From NCBI RefSeq assembly GCF_004698125.1, contig NZ_ML214298.1, forward strand, positions 434,001 to 498,000: a DNA stretch of 64,000 nt, read 5' to 3'. How positions within the stretch are numbered: the first letter of the stretch is position 1; the number at the start of each line of letters is the position of its first letter. The notes beneath the pieces are model-generated. The model saw only the letters and a program-made list of their open reading frames with translations, searched no databases and was not told the DNA's origin. Below are positions 15,439 to 24,877 of this stretch, piece by piece. Both the position numbers and the translations under genes were made by a program. The stretch comes from Halosimplex halophilum (GTDB taxonomy: Archaea; Halobacteriota; Halobacteria; Halobacteriales; Haloarculaceae).

Positions 15439-18014
15439 GCCACGGCGAGGCCGGCGGCCACGAGTTCCCGCCGATGAGTTCGGTCAAGCGCTGGTTCGTC
15501 ACGACCAACCACAAGGACATCGGCATCCTCTACACGATCACCGCCCTCTTCTTCCTCGTCCTCGGGGGCGTGCTCGCGATGCTGATGCGCGTCCAGCTGT
15601 GGTCGCCCGGCGCGGGCATCCTCAGCGCCGGCGCGTACAACCAGGCCGTCTCCGCCCACGGCCTGCTGATGGTCTTCTGGTTCATCTCCCCCTTTGCCTT
15701 CGGGTTCGCCAACTACCTCGTCCCGCTGCAGATCGGCGCCGACGACCTCGCCTTCCCGCGGCTCAACGCGATGAGCTACTGGGCGTACCTCTTCTCGGGG
15801 CTCCTGTTCATCGCGTCGTTCTTCCAGGGCGGCACGTTCGACGGCGGCTGGACGATGTACGCGCCCCTGAACCTCCCGACGTACATGCCCAACATCGGCG
15901 GGACAACCGTCGTCCTCGCGCTCATCATGTTCATCGCGGCGGTGACGATGGGGTCGGTCAACTTCCTGACGACGATGTACCGCATGCGCGCCGAGGGCCT
16001 GCGGATGCGCGACCTGCCGATGTTCTCGATGTCGATCCTGCTGACGGTGTGGATGATGCTCTTTGCCTTCGCCGCCCTGCTGGCGGCGCTGATGATCCTC
16101 GCCGCCGAGCACCTCTTCGGGGTGACCTACTTCTCGGCGGAGGGCGGGACGCTGCTGTGGACCCACCTGTTCTGGTTCTTCGGCCACCCCGAGGTGTACA
16201 TCGTCTTCTTCCCGGCGCTGGGCATCATGGCCGAGTGCTTCCAGACGTTCACCGGCCAGCGCATCGTCGGCCGCAAGTGGTTCGTCCTCGCGATGGTGCT
16301 CGTCGCGCTCCAGAGCTTCGTCGTCTGGATGCATCACATGTTCCTCACCGGGATCAACCTGGAGATAAAGACCCTCTTCATGATCACGACCATCGGCATC
16401 TCGCTCCCCTTCGACCTCATGGTCTTCTCGCTGATCTACACGATGATCAAGGGACGCATCCGCTTCACCACCCCCTTCCTGTTCTCGCTGGGCGCGCTGA
16501 TCCTGTTCATCATCGGCGGGATCACGGGCGTCTTCCTCGGCGCGGTCGTCCTCGACTACGAGTTCCGGGGCACCTACTGGGTCGTCGCGCACTTCCACTA
16601 CGTGATGGTCGGCGGCGCGACCGGGCTGTTCGCCGGGCTCTACTACTGGTTCCCGAAGATGACCGGCCGGATGTACGACGAGTACCTCGGCAAGGTCCAC
16701 TTCGCGCTGTACTTCGTCGGGTTCAACCTCCTGTACTTCCCGCTGTTCGTCGCCTGGGAGACCCCGCGGCGGGTGTTCGACTACGCGCCCGGGCTGACGA
16801 GCTGGCACCAGGTCGCCTCTATCGGCGGGTTCATCCTCGGGGCCTCCTTCCTCGTCATGTTCTACAACCTGTTCAAGAGCATGGCCGTCGGCGAGGAGGT
16901 CGGCGACAACCCCTGGGAGTACTCCACCACCGCCGAGTGGGCGGTCTCCTCGCCCCCGCCGCTGGAGAACTTCCCCGGCAAACCCAGCTACGCGGGCGGG
17001 AAGCTCTCCTTCCGCGACGAGCCCGAGTTGACCGCCGACGGGAGCGGCGACGGCGAGCCCGCGGGCGACCCCGCAGCGGACGCCGCGTCGACCGACGGCG
17101 GGACCACGACGCCCGACGGCGGGAACGTCCGCGCCGAGAGCGCCACCGCGGGCGGGACGGGACTCGTCAGCGGCCCGACGAGTGCGACGCCGGCGGCGGC
17201 CGGGACCGGCGCCGCCCACGGGGACGATCGTCATCCGGACCACGCGAGCTTCTGGCCGTTCGTCGTCTGCTTCGCCGGCTTCCTCACCTTCCTCGGGGTC
17301 TCGGGGATCCGCAGCGGCGGCCCGTACCTCTGGCTGACCGCGGTCGGCGGCCTGTTGAGCGCGGTCGGGTTCGTCGGGTTCGCCAACGAGTCCTTCTACG
17401 TCCCCGAGCCGACGGTCGCCGAGCAGTGGCCGTTCGGCGGCGTCGAGAACATGAAGCTGGGGATGTGGACGTTCCTGGCCTCCGACGTGGTCCTGTTCGG
17501 CGGCTTCGTCGGCTCGTACCTGTTCCTGCGGGTCGCCAACGGCTGGATGCACTGGCACCACGCGTTCATCCCCGAGGCCCACGTCACGTTCCCCGGGCTG
17601 GTCAACACGTACCTGCTGCTGGCGAGCAGTTTCGCGGTCGTCCTCTCGCTGGTCGCCGCCCACAGGAACAGCAGCCGGGGCGTCGTCGCCAGCCTCACCG
17701 TGACGTGGCTGCTCGGCGTCGGCTTCCTGATCAACAAGGGCCTGGAGTGGCAGCACCTGTTCCACATCTCGACCGAGGCGTTCCCGAACGGCTGGAACGT
17801 GGGGACGAACGTCGCCTCGTCGACGTTCTACCTGACCACCGGGCTCCACGGCGCCCACGTCATCGTCGGGCTGATCATGCTCCTGTACATGATCCCGCGG
17901 GCCTGGAAGGGCGCGTACTTAGACGACGACTCCAGCCTGGAGTACTTCGGCCTGTACTGGCACTTCGTGGACATCGTCTGGCTGTTCCTGTTCCCCCTCT
18001 TCTACATCCTGTAA
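15435..18014 (+). CDS. coxAC: Fused cytochrome c oxidase subunits I and III
   Basis: An 859-residue fusion. Residues 1 to about 510 are subunit I. HPEVYI carries the Tyr cross-linked to a CuB histidine and the Glu of type A1 oxidases. HHMFLTG supplies the two other CuB histidines, and AHFHYVMVGG the heme histidines. A linker rich in Gly, Ala, Thr and Asp (about 525-595) leads to a subunit III domain of seven helices. It reduces oxygen to water while pumping protons. It starts at GTG, overlapping coxB by four bases. Fusion of I and III is known in haloarchaea. Confidence 0.95.
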   Translation: MSHGEAGGHEFPPMSSVKRWFVTTNHKDIGILYTITALFFLVLGGVLAMLMRVQLWSPGAGILSAGAYNQAVSAHGLLMVFWFISPFAFGFANYLVPLQIGADDLAFPRLNAMSYWAYLFSGLLFIASFFQGGTFDGGWTMYAPLNLPTYMPNIGGTTVVLALIMFIAAVTMGSVNFLTTMYRMRAEGLRMRDLPMFSMSILLTVWMMLFAFAALLAALMILAAEHLFGVTYFSAEGGTLLWTHLFWFFGHPEVYIVFFPALGIMAECFQTFTGQRIVGRKWFVLAMVLVALQSFVVWMHHMFLTGINLEIKTLFMITTIGISLPFDLMVFSLIYTMIKGRIRFTTPFLFSLGALILFIIGGITGVFLGAVVLDYEFRGTYWVVAHFHYVMVGGATGLFAGLYYWFPKMTGRMYDEYLGKVHFALYFVGFNLLYFPLFVAWETPRRVFDYAPGLTSWHQVASIGGFILGASFLVMFYNLFKSMAVGEEVGDNPWEYSTTAEWAVSSPPPLENFPGKPSYAGGKLSFRDEPELTADGSGDGEPAGDPAADAASTDGGTTTPDGGNVRAESATAGGTGLVSGPTSATPAAAGTGAAHGDDRHPDHASFWPFVVCFAGFLTFLGVSGIRSGGPYLWLTAVGGLLSAVGFVGFANESFYVPEPTVAEQWPFGGVENMKLGMWTFLASDVVLFGGFVGSYLFLRVANGWMHWHHAFIPEAHVTFPGLVNTYLLLASSFAVVLSLVAAHRNSSRGVVASLTVTWLLGVGFLINKGLEWQHLFHISTEAFPNGWNVGTNVASSTFYLTTGLHGAHVIVGLIMLLYMIPRAWKGAYLDDDSSLEYFGLYWHFVDIVWLFLFPLFYIL

Positions 18015-18018
18015 AACC

Positions 18019-18300
18019 ATGGCACGATTCAAACTCTACACCGCGATATTCGTGGTACTGATGGCGCTGTCGACGACGCAGGCGCTCGTCGAGCAGACGG
18101 GTCTGGTCGACTTCGACGCGCCGGGGACCTACTGGACGGCGTTCGGGATCATCCTCGTCCTGTCGTTCGTCAAGGCGACGTTCGTCGCCACCTACTACAT
18201 GCACCTCCGCTGGGAGCCCCGGTCGGTCACCTACCTGTTCCTCGGCGGCCTGTTCGTCGCGCTCGCGCTGACGACCGCCGCCGCCTACTCGATCCTGTAG
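18019..18300 (+). CDS. Cytochrome c oxidase subunit IV
   Basis: A 93-residue protein with three hydrophobic segments and the signature FVKATFVATYYMHLRWE of prokaryotic subunit IV. It packs around the catalytic core and aids assembly. It starts four bases after the coxAC stop, so the three genes form one operon. Confidence 0.9.
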   Translation: MARFKLYTAIFVVLMALSTTQALVEQTGLVDFDAPGTYWTAFGIILVLSFVKATFVATYYMHLRWEPRSVTYLFLGGLFVALALTTAAAYSIL

Positions 18301-18305
18301 CCGGC

Positions 18306-18324
18306 AGGCGGTTTCCCACCGCCT
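18306..18324 (+). terminator. Hairpin after the cox operon
   Basis: A perfect 7-bp stem AGGCGGT/ACCGCCT with a 5-base loop starts six bases after the last cox stop codon. There is no T tract, so it may be an mRNA 3' end stabiliser rather than a true terminator. Confidence 0.35.
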
Positions 18325-18430
18325 CGGGGGCGCCGACTCGCGGCCTTCTCCGCCCGGCGCGACCCCGTCCGAACGGGTTCGGTCCCGATCGCCAGCGTTT
18401 ATTCGATCGATGGCGACTGTCCGCGCAGTC

Positions 18431-19609
18431 ATGTCAGAGGCTGGTTCGGCAGATCGCGGAGGGGAGACCGCTGCGGGCGACGACGGGTCGCGGCTGACCG
18501 CGCTCGTCGCGACCTGGCCGCGGCGGATCGGGGTCGCGCTCGGAGGGCTGGTCGGCGTGCTGGTCGTCCTGTACCTGGTCGGCGTCATCGGCGCGCCGGC
18601 CGCGGGGCTCGAAGACCGCGGCGACTGGGGAGAGGTCACCGACGAGCGCACGGAGATCGTGACGACCGTCTGGATCGACAACCCCAACCCAATCGGGGTC
18701 TCGCTGGGCAACACCGTCACCGCGGAGTACGACATCGTCCTCAACGACGTGTTGCTGGCCGAGGGGTCGAAGTCCGGCATCGAGGTCCCGAAGGGCAACA
18801 GCACCGAGCAGCTGCGGACGGACGTGAGAAACGAACACCTCGCCGACTGGTGGGTCGCGTTCGTCCGCGCGAACGAGACGGTCCACGTGGACGCCAACGC
18901 GACGCTGCAGGTGAACACACTGTTCAGCGCGAGCCACGACGTACACCGCAACCGGACGATGCTCAACGAGTCGACGCCGGTGATCGGCGCGCTGTCGGCG
19001 TCGGTCAACGAGACCAGCGGTACCTACACCGAGTCGGTGAGCGCGAGCGAGGTCGGCGAGGACCTCCTGGGTGAGAGCCCGCTGGGCGGGAGCGACAGCG
19101 TCACCGTCGGCTACGAAGTCCAGCGGGGCTGGGCGACCTGGGGCGAGGTCTCCGAGTCGGAGACGACCGTCCGGTTCCACCTGCTCGTCCACAACCCCGG
19201 CGACGTGCCGGTGCCCGCGTCGCCCGACGGCCTCGGCGTCAGCGTCGACATGAACGACGTGCGCACCTTCGAGGCCGAGAGCGGCGACCTCTCGGCGGAG
19301 AGCCTCGGCCCCGACGCCGTCATCGCGCCGGGCGAGACCCGCGAGATCACCTACCGCGTGACGATGGACAACGACCGCGTCGACGACTGGTTCACCAGCC
19401 ACGTCCGCGAGGACAGGGGCCCGGGCACCGAGGCGACCGCCGTCGAGGCCCAGTTCCAGATCGTCTTCGAGAACCCCGCCACCGGCGGCCAGTTCCGCTT
19501 CCCGGGCGAGTCGCCGGTCGGCTACGACTGTGAGTTCCAGACGGCCATCCTCGTTGACGGCCAGAACAGCACGTCGACCTGCGAGCCGCCGACCGTCCCC
19601 GGGAACTGA
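18431..19609 (+). CDS. Membrane-anchored protein with two LEA14-like domains
   Basis: A 392-residue protein. After about 30 cytoplasmic residues comes one membrane helix (VALGGLVGVLVVLYLVGVI), then two extracellular beta domains of about 150 residues each. Both have the LEA14/WHy pattern of a conserved N-P (IDNPNPIGVSL and LLVHNPGDVPVP), a strand pair and a WW/DDWF motif. Two cysteines near the C-terminus may form a disulfide. Function unknown. The next gene is a paralogue, sharing DWGEVT/EWGEVT, NPNPIG and RNRTML. TATA-like gtttattc is at about 18397-18404. Confidence 0.8.
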   Translation: MSEAGSADRGGETAAGDDGSRLTALVATWPRRIGVALGGLVGVLVVLYLVGVIGAPAAGLEDRGDWGEVTDERTEIVTTVWIDNPNPIGVSLGNTVTAEYDIVLNDVLLAEGSKSGIEVPKGNSTEQLRTDVRNEHLADWWVAFVRANETVHVDANATLQVNTLFSASHDVHRNRTMLNESTPVIGALSASVNETSGTYTESVSASEVGEDLLGESPLGGSDSVTVGYEVQRGWATWGEVSESETTVRFHLLVHNPGDVPVPASPDGLGVSVDMNDVRTFEAESGDLSAESLGPDAVIAPGETREITYRVTMDNDRVDDWFTSHVREDRGPGTEATAVEAQFQIVFENPATGGQFRFPGESPVGYDCEFQTAILVDGQNSTSTCEPPTVPGN

Positions 19610-19714
19610 GCGGCGACGGCGGATCGCCGCGTTCGGATTCGCTCGCGGCCGAAGCGCCCCGCTTGCTGTTTCCCGCTCGCTCCTTTTTCGCGTCGGTCGA
19701 CAAGCCACCACGAG

Positions 19715-21010
19715 ATGTTCGACGGCGATTCGGCGGACGGATCGGACGACGGGGGCGGACGCCGCTGGCTCGCCGCCGTCCCGCTCGCGATGGTCGCGGC
19801 GCTCGTCGCAGTCGTCGCGCTGTACCTGCTGGGCGTCGTCGGGGCGCCCTCGGTCGGCGTCGTCGACGCGGGCGAGTGGGGGGAAGTCACCGAGGATCGG
19901 ACCGAGGTGGTCACGACCGTCTGGGTCCGCAACCCGAACCCGATCGGGACGGCGTTCGGGCCCGGACTGACCGCCGAGTACGACATCGCGTTCAACGGCG
20001 TCACGGTCGCGGTCGGCGACGAGTCGGGGCTGGCGGTGCCGCCGGGCAACACGACGATGCGCTTCCGGACGGCGCTCCGGAACGAGCGGATCCCCGAGTG
20101 GTGGGTGGCGTACGTCCGCGCGAACGAGACGCTGCGGGTCGCCGCCGACGCGACCGTGCGCGCCGATGTCGGGCCGTCGCCGGCCGTCTCGCGGACGTTC
20201 GAGCGCAACCGGACGATGCTGACCGAGTCGCGGCCGGTCGTCGACGCCGTCTCGGGGGCGGTCGACCGGACCCGCGGGCGGTACACAAGACGGGTCGACT
20301 TCGGCGAGCGCGCGCCGCGGCTGGCCCGCTCGCTCGGACTGGGCGGCGAGTCGCTGACCGTCGGGTACGAGGTCGAACGCGGCCGGGCGACGTGGGGGAC
20401 CGTGACGGAGAACCGGACGACGCTCCTGCTGCACCTCCGGGTCCGCAACCCCGGCGACGTGCCGGTCCCGGCCGCGCCCGCGGCCGTCCGCGCGTCGGTC
20501 GACGCCAACGGCGTCCGCCTGTTCGAGACCGACGCGGAGGCCCTCTCCGTCCGGAACCTCGGCCCCGAGGAGGTGCTCCGCCCGGGCGAGACGCGGACGC
20601 TGACCGTCGCCGCGAGGATGGACAACGACAACATCGACGAGTGGTTCACCCGCCACGTCCGCCGGGGCGAGCGCTCGACGGTCACCGCGCGGATCCGGCT
20701 GCTGGTCGACCACCCGCTGACGAACGCGACGCTCCGCCTCCCCGCCGACGGCCCGGCCACCCGGGCGTGTTCGGTCCGCACCGCGCTGCTCGTCGACAAC
20801 CGGACCGCCGGGGCGACCTGCGGTGCGGACGGATCCGCCAACGCGCGGGAACGGGTCCGGGCGACTGCTCGGTCCCTCTCGACTGCTCAGTCCGGCCCGG
20901 TCGCTAACCCGGTTCCGTTACCGTCACGTCCCAGCGACGGGAACCCCGGTCGCCAGTACAACAGCGCGACCGACGCGAGGAAGGCGACCGTCGAGATGTC
21001 GACCGAGTAG
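19715..21010 (+). CDS. Second membrane-anchored LEA14-like paralogue
   Basis: A 431-residue paralogue of the preceding gene with the same order: short cytoplasmic tail, one helix (PLAMVAALVAVVALYLLGVV), and two LEA14-like domains with VRNPNPIGTA and VRNPGDVPVP. It lacks an equivalent end. Homology to its twin stops near residue 380 (ALLVDNRTAGATC), and about 45 further residues run 124 bp into the oppositely oriented gene that ends at 20887. This tail is low-complexity and may reflect loss of the original stop codon. Function unknown. Confidence 0.75.
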   Translation: MFDGDSADGSDDGGGRRWLAAVPLAMVAALVAVVALYLLGVVGAPSVGVVDAGEWGEVTEDRTEVVTTVWVRNPNPIGTAFGPGLTAEYDIAFNGVTVAVGDESGLAVPPGNTTMRFRTALRNERIPEWWVAYVRANETLRVAADATVRADVGPSPAVSRTFERNRTMLTESRPVVDAVSGAVDRTRGRYTRRVDFGERAPRLARSLGLGGESLTVGYEVERGRATWGTVTENRTTLLLHLRVRNPGDVPVPAAPAAVRASVDANGVRLFETDAEALSVRNLGPEEVLRPGETRTLTVAARMDNDNIDEWFTRHVRRGERSTVTARIRLLVDHPLTNATLRLPADGPATRACSVRTALLVDNRTAGATCGADGSANARERVRATARSLSTAQSGPVANPVPLPSRPSDGNPGRQYNSATDARKATVEMSTE

Positions 21011-21603
21011 GCGATGGCGGTCGACATGAGGGTGACCCAGCCGCCGAGGACGCCCGTGACCGCGGAGGCGAAGATGGGGGCCGAACAGCTCAGACAGGAG
21101 ACGAAGCCCAGGGTTCCCGAGGCGACGACGCCGCTGGCGTCGACGACGGCGGCGTAGACGAGGTACGTGAGCCCGAGGTAGCCGATCACGCGATAGGGGA
21201 CGACGGAGACGTAGAACGACCGGGTGATCAGTCGGACGCGGGCCCAGCCCGGCGAGCCGGAGCCGACGCTCACACCGAGGATCCCCTCGGGGATCGGGTG
21301 GTGGCCGCCGACGGTCAACCCGATCAGGCCGGCCCAGTTGGCGAGGACGAGGAAGTAGCCGGCCGCGAGCGCGCCGGCGAGGAGGTGCCGGCGCGGCGGG
21401 GCCGAGGGGATCGGGGTGCGGTAGGCGGCGACGAGGACGGCGTTGATCCAGACGAACGGGTAGAGGACGTAGCGCGGGACCGTGACGGTCCCCGGCGTGG
21501 CGAGGAAGTAGCCGGCGAGGAGGACCCCCTCCAGCGCGACGGCCGCGGCCAGCAGTCCCGCGCCGGTCGGCCAGGGGCGCGCTCGGCGGGTCGAGTGGGC
21601 CAT
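20887..21603 (-). CDS. Polytopic membrane protein with CxxC motif
   Basis: A 238-residue protein with about six or seven membrane segments. The motif SCLSCSAPIFA near residue 170 puts two cysteines at the edge of a helix, which could bind metal or be redox active. Translation is coupled to the upstream gene: its ATG shares an A with that gene's TGA. The final 124 bases overlap the end of the opposite-strand LEA14-like gene. Family not recognised; its place near the cox operon hints at a respiratory link, which is only inference. Confidence 0.7.
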   Translation of the reverse strand: MAHSTRRARPWPTGAGLLAAAVALEGVLLAGYFLATPGTVTVPRYVLYPFVWINAVLVAAYRTPIPSAPPRRHLLAGALAAGYFLVLANWAGLIGLTVGGHHPIPEGILGVSVGSGSPGWARVRLITRSFYVSVVPYRVIGYLGLTYLVYAAVVDASGVVASGTLGFVSCLSCSAPIFASAVTGVLGGWVTLMSTAIAYSVDISTVAFLASVALLYWRPGFPSLGRDGNGTGLATGPD

Positions 21604-22034
21604 CAGCCGGTCGTGACGAGTACGATCGTGATCGCGACGACGGCGAGCATCCCCGTCGCCACGGCGCCGCCGGCGGCCGCCTGCGCGCTCGGGCGGCCGT
21701 TCTCCCGCATCGCGAAGTAGACGCCCGCGACGAGGAAACCCGCGACCAGGGCGACGACCGCGCCGATGATCGCCGGTCCGGTGATCGCGCCGCTCGCGTA
21801 GGCCATCGCGCCGAACATGAACCCGACGACGAGCACGACGTACGCGGCCGTCCACGTGCTCGTGCGCCCGGCGAGGCCCGCTAGCCCCGAGGCCGGCCGC
21901 TCGCCGTCCGCCACGTCCCGGGCGACCCGGGGGACGTAGTGGCGCCACCGCCGCGACCGGAGGACGAACAGGACGACCCCGACCCCGAGCAGCCCCATCA
22001 ACACCATGCTCGCGAGATAGGTCGTGTTGGCCAT
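21603..22034 (-). CDS. Four-helix membrane protein, first gene of a two-gene operon
   Basis: A 143-residue protein with four hydrophobic segments: at the N-terminus (ASMVLMGLLGVGVVLFVL), near residues 62-82 and 85-107, and at the C-terminus. A basic stretch RSRRWRHYVPRVARD follows helix 1. Function unknown. An AT-rich box on the minus strand (aataattataaacc, about 22066-22079) lies upstream and implies a leader of roughly 10 nt. Confidence 0.65.
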   Translation of the reverse strand: MANTTYLASMVLMGLLGVGVVLFVLRSRRWRHYVPRVARDVADGERPASGLAGLAGRTSTWTAAYVVLVVGFMFGAMAYASGAITGPAIIGAVVALVAGFLVAGVYFAMRENGRPSAQAAAGGAVATGMLAVVAITIVLVTTG

Positions 22035-22165
22035 GGTACGTGTCTACACACCACTTCCCCGCCGAGGTTTATAATTATTCTTGTACCGGGACCGAGAGGA
22101 CGGCGCTCCTTCGGTGTGACGGCGACGCCGACACGCTTTTTCGGGGCGGCGACACAGAAGGGACC

Positions 22166-22930
22166 ATGACCGACGGACCCGAAACGGGCGAGGGCGACGG
22201 GGGCGACGCGGACGCGGCGTCGACCGAGGGGGTCGACGAGTCGCCGGACCGGGCCGCCGACGCACAGCCGACCGACGACCCCGAACCCGACGACGTGAAC
22301 GCGTCCGGAGAGGGCGACGCCGACGACATCGACACACCGGACGCGGGCGACGCCGGACCGGCGGACGCGCCCGACCCGGATCTGCCGCCGGACGTGGCCA
22401 AGTACGACCGCTTCAAGAAGATCGACGGCGGCACCTACGACCGCGCCAACGACTTCCTGCGCGAGCGCACCTACATCACGGCCCGCGAGTGGGCAATCGC
22501 CCGGCTCTGTGCCGACTTCCGCACCGAGACCGGCGTCGAGATGACGAAGATCGGCGAGAACCTCCCGGAACTCGTCCCGTTCATGACCGACACCTACACC
22601 CCCCAGGCGGTCAATCAAGCGAGAGCGTCCTTCGAGGAGAAGGTCCGCAAGGCCGGCGCGACCTTCCTCTACGGGGCGATGTGCGACTTCTTCACCGCCG
22701 AGGAGCTCGACGACGTGATGTACGAGGCCACCGAGGTCGCGAAGTTCCTGCTGGAGGTGGAGGGCGTCGAACTCTCCGTCGAGGAGGAACTGGAAGCGGA
22801 AGACGAGATATCGGAGGTGATGCGCGAAGTCCGAGAGCACTCCGCGGCGCTGCGCCACGACGAGGTGGAGTGTCCCGACTGCGGCCACCACTTCGAGGCG
22901 ACCGCCGCCGACGCCGTCGACGACGACTGA
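22166..22930 (+). CDS. DUF5806 family protein
   Basis: A 254-residue protein. The first 80 residues are a highly acidic, disordered haloarchaeal tail. The conserved domain (about 80-225) begins DVAKYDRFKKIDGGTYDRAN and is predicted to be helical, with no transmembrane part. A short C-terminal segment has CPDCGHHFE, two cysteines and two histidines that could bind zinc. I match it to DUF5806 from memory. Role unknown. A ctttttcgg box at 22136-22144 supports the ATG at 22166 over the longer frame. Confidence 0.78.
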   Translation: MTDGPETGEGDGGDADAASTEGVDESPDRAADAQPTDDPEPDDVNASGEGDADDIDTPDAGDAGPADAPDPDLPPDVAKYDRFKKIDGGTYDRANDFLRERTYITAREWAIARLCADFRTETGVEMTKIGENLPELVPFMTDTYTPQAVNQARASFEEKVRKAGATFLYGAMCDFFTAEELDDVMYEATEVAKFLLEVEGVELSVEEELEAEDEISEVMREVREHSAALRHDEVECPDCGHHFEATAADAVDDD

Positions 22931-22963
22931 ACGTTTTTCACTCGGCCGGACGGATCGCCGGAT

Positions 22964-23359
22964 ATGGACGCCGCCCGACGTGTGGTCCTCCTCGAGTGCG
23001 GACTGGGCGTGCTGTGGCTCGGGTACGGCTTCGGCACGACCGGGTTCGCGGGGCTGCGGAGCGGCTGGTGGCTCGCGGCCCTCGCCGCCGTGGTGACGGT
23101 CGCGCTCATGTACGCCGAGGAGCACCGCGTGGCCGACTGGGACCCCTACTACCGCGGCGGGCTCGCGATCGCGCTCGTCGTCGGGTTCGCGGCCGTCGTC
23201 GGCGTAGCGGGCGCGCTGACGGCGCTGTCGGTCGTCGACGCGGTCGCGGTCGCGATGACCGGGATCGGCGCCGGCCTGCTCCCCTACCGCGTCGTCTACG
23301 GCGTCGTCCGGCCCGTGCCGGAGTCGCGGCTCGACGCCGCGCGTGAGCGGGCGGTCTGA
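22964..23359 (+). CDS. Small four-helix membrane protein
   Basis: A 131-residue protein with about four hydrophobic helices separated by short loops and a charged C-terminus. It follows the DUF5806 gene by 33 bp, but a short T run (gtttttcac) near 22933-22941 suggests its own promoter or the end of the upstream transcript. No family recognised. Confidence 0.65.
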   Translation: MDAARRVVLLECGLGVLWLGYGFGTTGFAGLRSGWWLAALAAVVTVALMYAEEHRVADWDPYYRGGLAIALVVGFAAVVGVAGALTALSVVDAVAVAMTGIGAGLLPYRVVYGVVRPVPESRLDAARERAV

Positions 23360-23392
23360 GCGGCGGCCCGGGGAGAGGGGCGTTCGAAGCGG

Positions 23393-24799
23393 TCAGCGCT
23401 CGTCGTCGGGGCGCTCCTCGACGACCTCGGCGGCCAGGTCGGCGATGGACTCCGTCTCGCCGCTACGCGCGGCCGGACCCCGGCTGTCGCCGGTGGCCTC
23501 GCCGGCGCTCCGGACGTTCCGCCCGACGGCGTCACCGAAGGTCTCGCTCTCGCCGCCGGGGCGGTCGTCCTCGCGCTCGTAGACGACGGTCCCCCGAACG
23601 AGCGTCAGCTCGGGGAAGACCGCCTCGCGGTCCTCGAAGGGGGTCCAGTCGCACTTCGTGTGCAGGCGGTCGGCGCGGATCGGGTGGGTCTTGCCGGGGT
23701 CGACCAGCACGAGGTCGGCGTCCATCCCCTCCGCGATTCGACCCTTCGAGGGCAGGTCGAACACGTCGGCGGGGTTGGCGGCGGTCAGGTCCCGGACGCG
23801 CTCGTAGGTCAGGTCGCCGGTGCGGGCGTCGGCCAGCAGGAGCGGGAGGGCGGTCTCGACGCCGGGGACGCCCGACGGGGCGTCCCAGATGTCGGCGTCC
23901 TTCTCGTCGGCGGTGTGGGGGGCGTGGTCGGTCGCGATCATGTCCACGGTCCCGTCGACGACGCGGTCGTAGACGCGCTGGCGGCGCTTCTCGCGGCGCA
24001 GCGGCGGGTTCATCCGCCCGTGGGTGCCCAGCTCGCGCAGGTCGCTGCGGGAGAGGTACATGTGGTGGGGCGTGACCTCGCAGGTCATGCCCGTCTCCTT
24101 CGCGATGTCGATGCCCTTCGGCGTGGAGGTGTGGGCGACGTGGATGGTGGTGTCGCGCTCGGCGGCGACCTCGCAGGCCCGCTCGACGGCGGCGGCCTCG
24201 GCGCGGGCGGTGCGGTAGGCGCTCCAGGCGTCGGCGTCCTCGCGTTCCCTCGCGGAGACGTTGAACAGCCCCGCGTCCTCGGCGTGGACGGTGACGGTCA
24301 CGTCGCGGGCGTCGGCCTCGGCGAGCGCGTCGAGGAACAGGGGCTCCTCGATGCCCATGTTGCCCGTCGAGTCGGCGAGGAAGACCTCCCCGAGCGCGAA
24401 CAGCGGACGGTCGAGCAGCGAGTCGGGGTCCCAGTCGGCGGTGACGCCGCCGTTGAGGCCGTAGTCGACCAGCGAGTCGGCCGCGATGCCGGCCTTCTCG
24501 TCGAAGGCGGCGCCGTCGACGGTCGGCGGCGAGGTGTTGGGCTGGTCGACGACGGTCGTCACGCCGCCGGCGGCGGCGCTGCGCGAGCCCGTCGTCCAGT
24601 CCTCCTTGTGCGAGTCGCCGGGCTCGCGGAAGTGGACGTGCGCGTCGATCATCCCCGGGAGCAGGCGCTTGCCGGTCGCGTCGACCGTCCGCTCGCCCTC
24701 CCGGCCGCCCAGGTCCTCCCCGACCGCCGCAATGGTCTCGCCCGACACGCGGACGTCCCGCCGGCGGCCGTCCGCGAGCGTCGCGTTCCGGAACAGCAT
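23393..24799 (-). CDS. pyrC: Dihydroorotase
   Basis: A 468-residue amidohydrolase of the class I dihydroorotase/allantoinase group. Metal and substrate motifs are visible: DAHVHFREPG at about 52-61, the strand VVDQPNTSPPT, HAEDAGLF, VAHTSTPKG and the catalytic ATDHAPH at about 290. It closes N-carbamoyl-L-aspartate to dihydroorotate in pyrimidine synthesis. About 35 acidic residues after VVYEREDDRPG extend beyond the usual length. Allantoinase cannot be excluded by eye, but the FREPG motif favours dihydroorotase. Confidence 0.88.
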   Translation of the reverse strand: MLFRNATLADGRRRDVRVSGETIAAVGEDLGGREGERTVDATGKRLLPGMIDAHVHFREPGDSHKEDWTTGSRSAAAGGVTTVVDQPNTSPPTVDGAAFDEKAGIAADSLVDYGLNGGVTADWDPDSLLDRPLFALGEVFLADSTGNMGIEEPLFLDALAEADARDVTVTVHAEDAGLFNVSAREREDADAWSAYRTARAEAAAVERACEVAAERDTTIHVAHTSTPKGIDIAKETGMTCEVTPHHMYLSRSDLRELGTHGRMNPPLRREKRRQRVYDRVVDGTVDMIATDHAPHTADEKDADIWDAPSGVPGVETALPLLLADARTGDLTYERVRDLTAANPADVFDLPSKGRIAEGMDADLVLVDPGKTHPIRADRLHTKCDWTPFEDREAVFPELTLVRGTVVYEREDDRPGGESETFGDAVGRNVRSAGEATGDSRGPAARSGETESIADLAAEVVEERPDDER

Positions 24800-24877
24800 A
24801 CCTCACCTCGAACGTCCGGTACCCTAAGTCCCGCGGTTTCCCACAACTCGCTGGCACGTATTCGACGGGGAGCGGGC

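Noticed and set aside
15228-17858. 876-codon open frame antisense to coxAC
   Set aside because: A shadow of the same kind; the sequence is almost only Arg, Glu, Asp and Val and has no start region.
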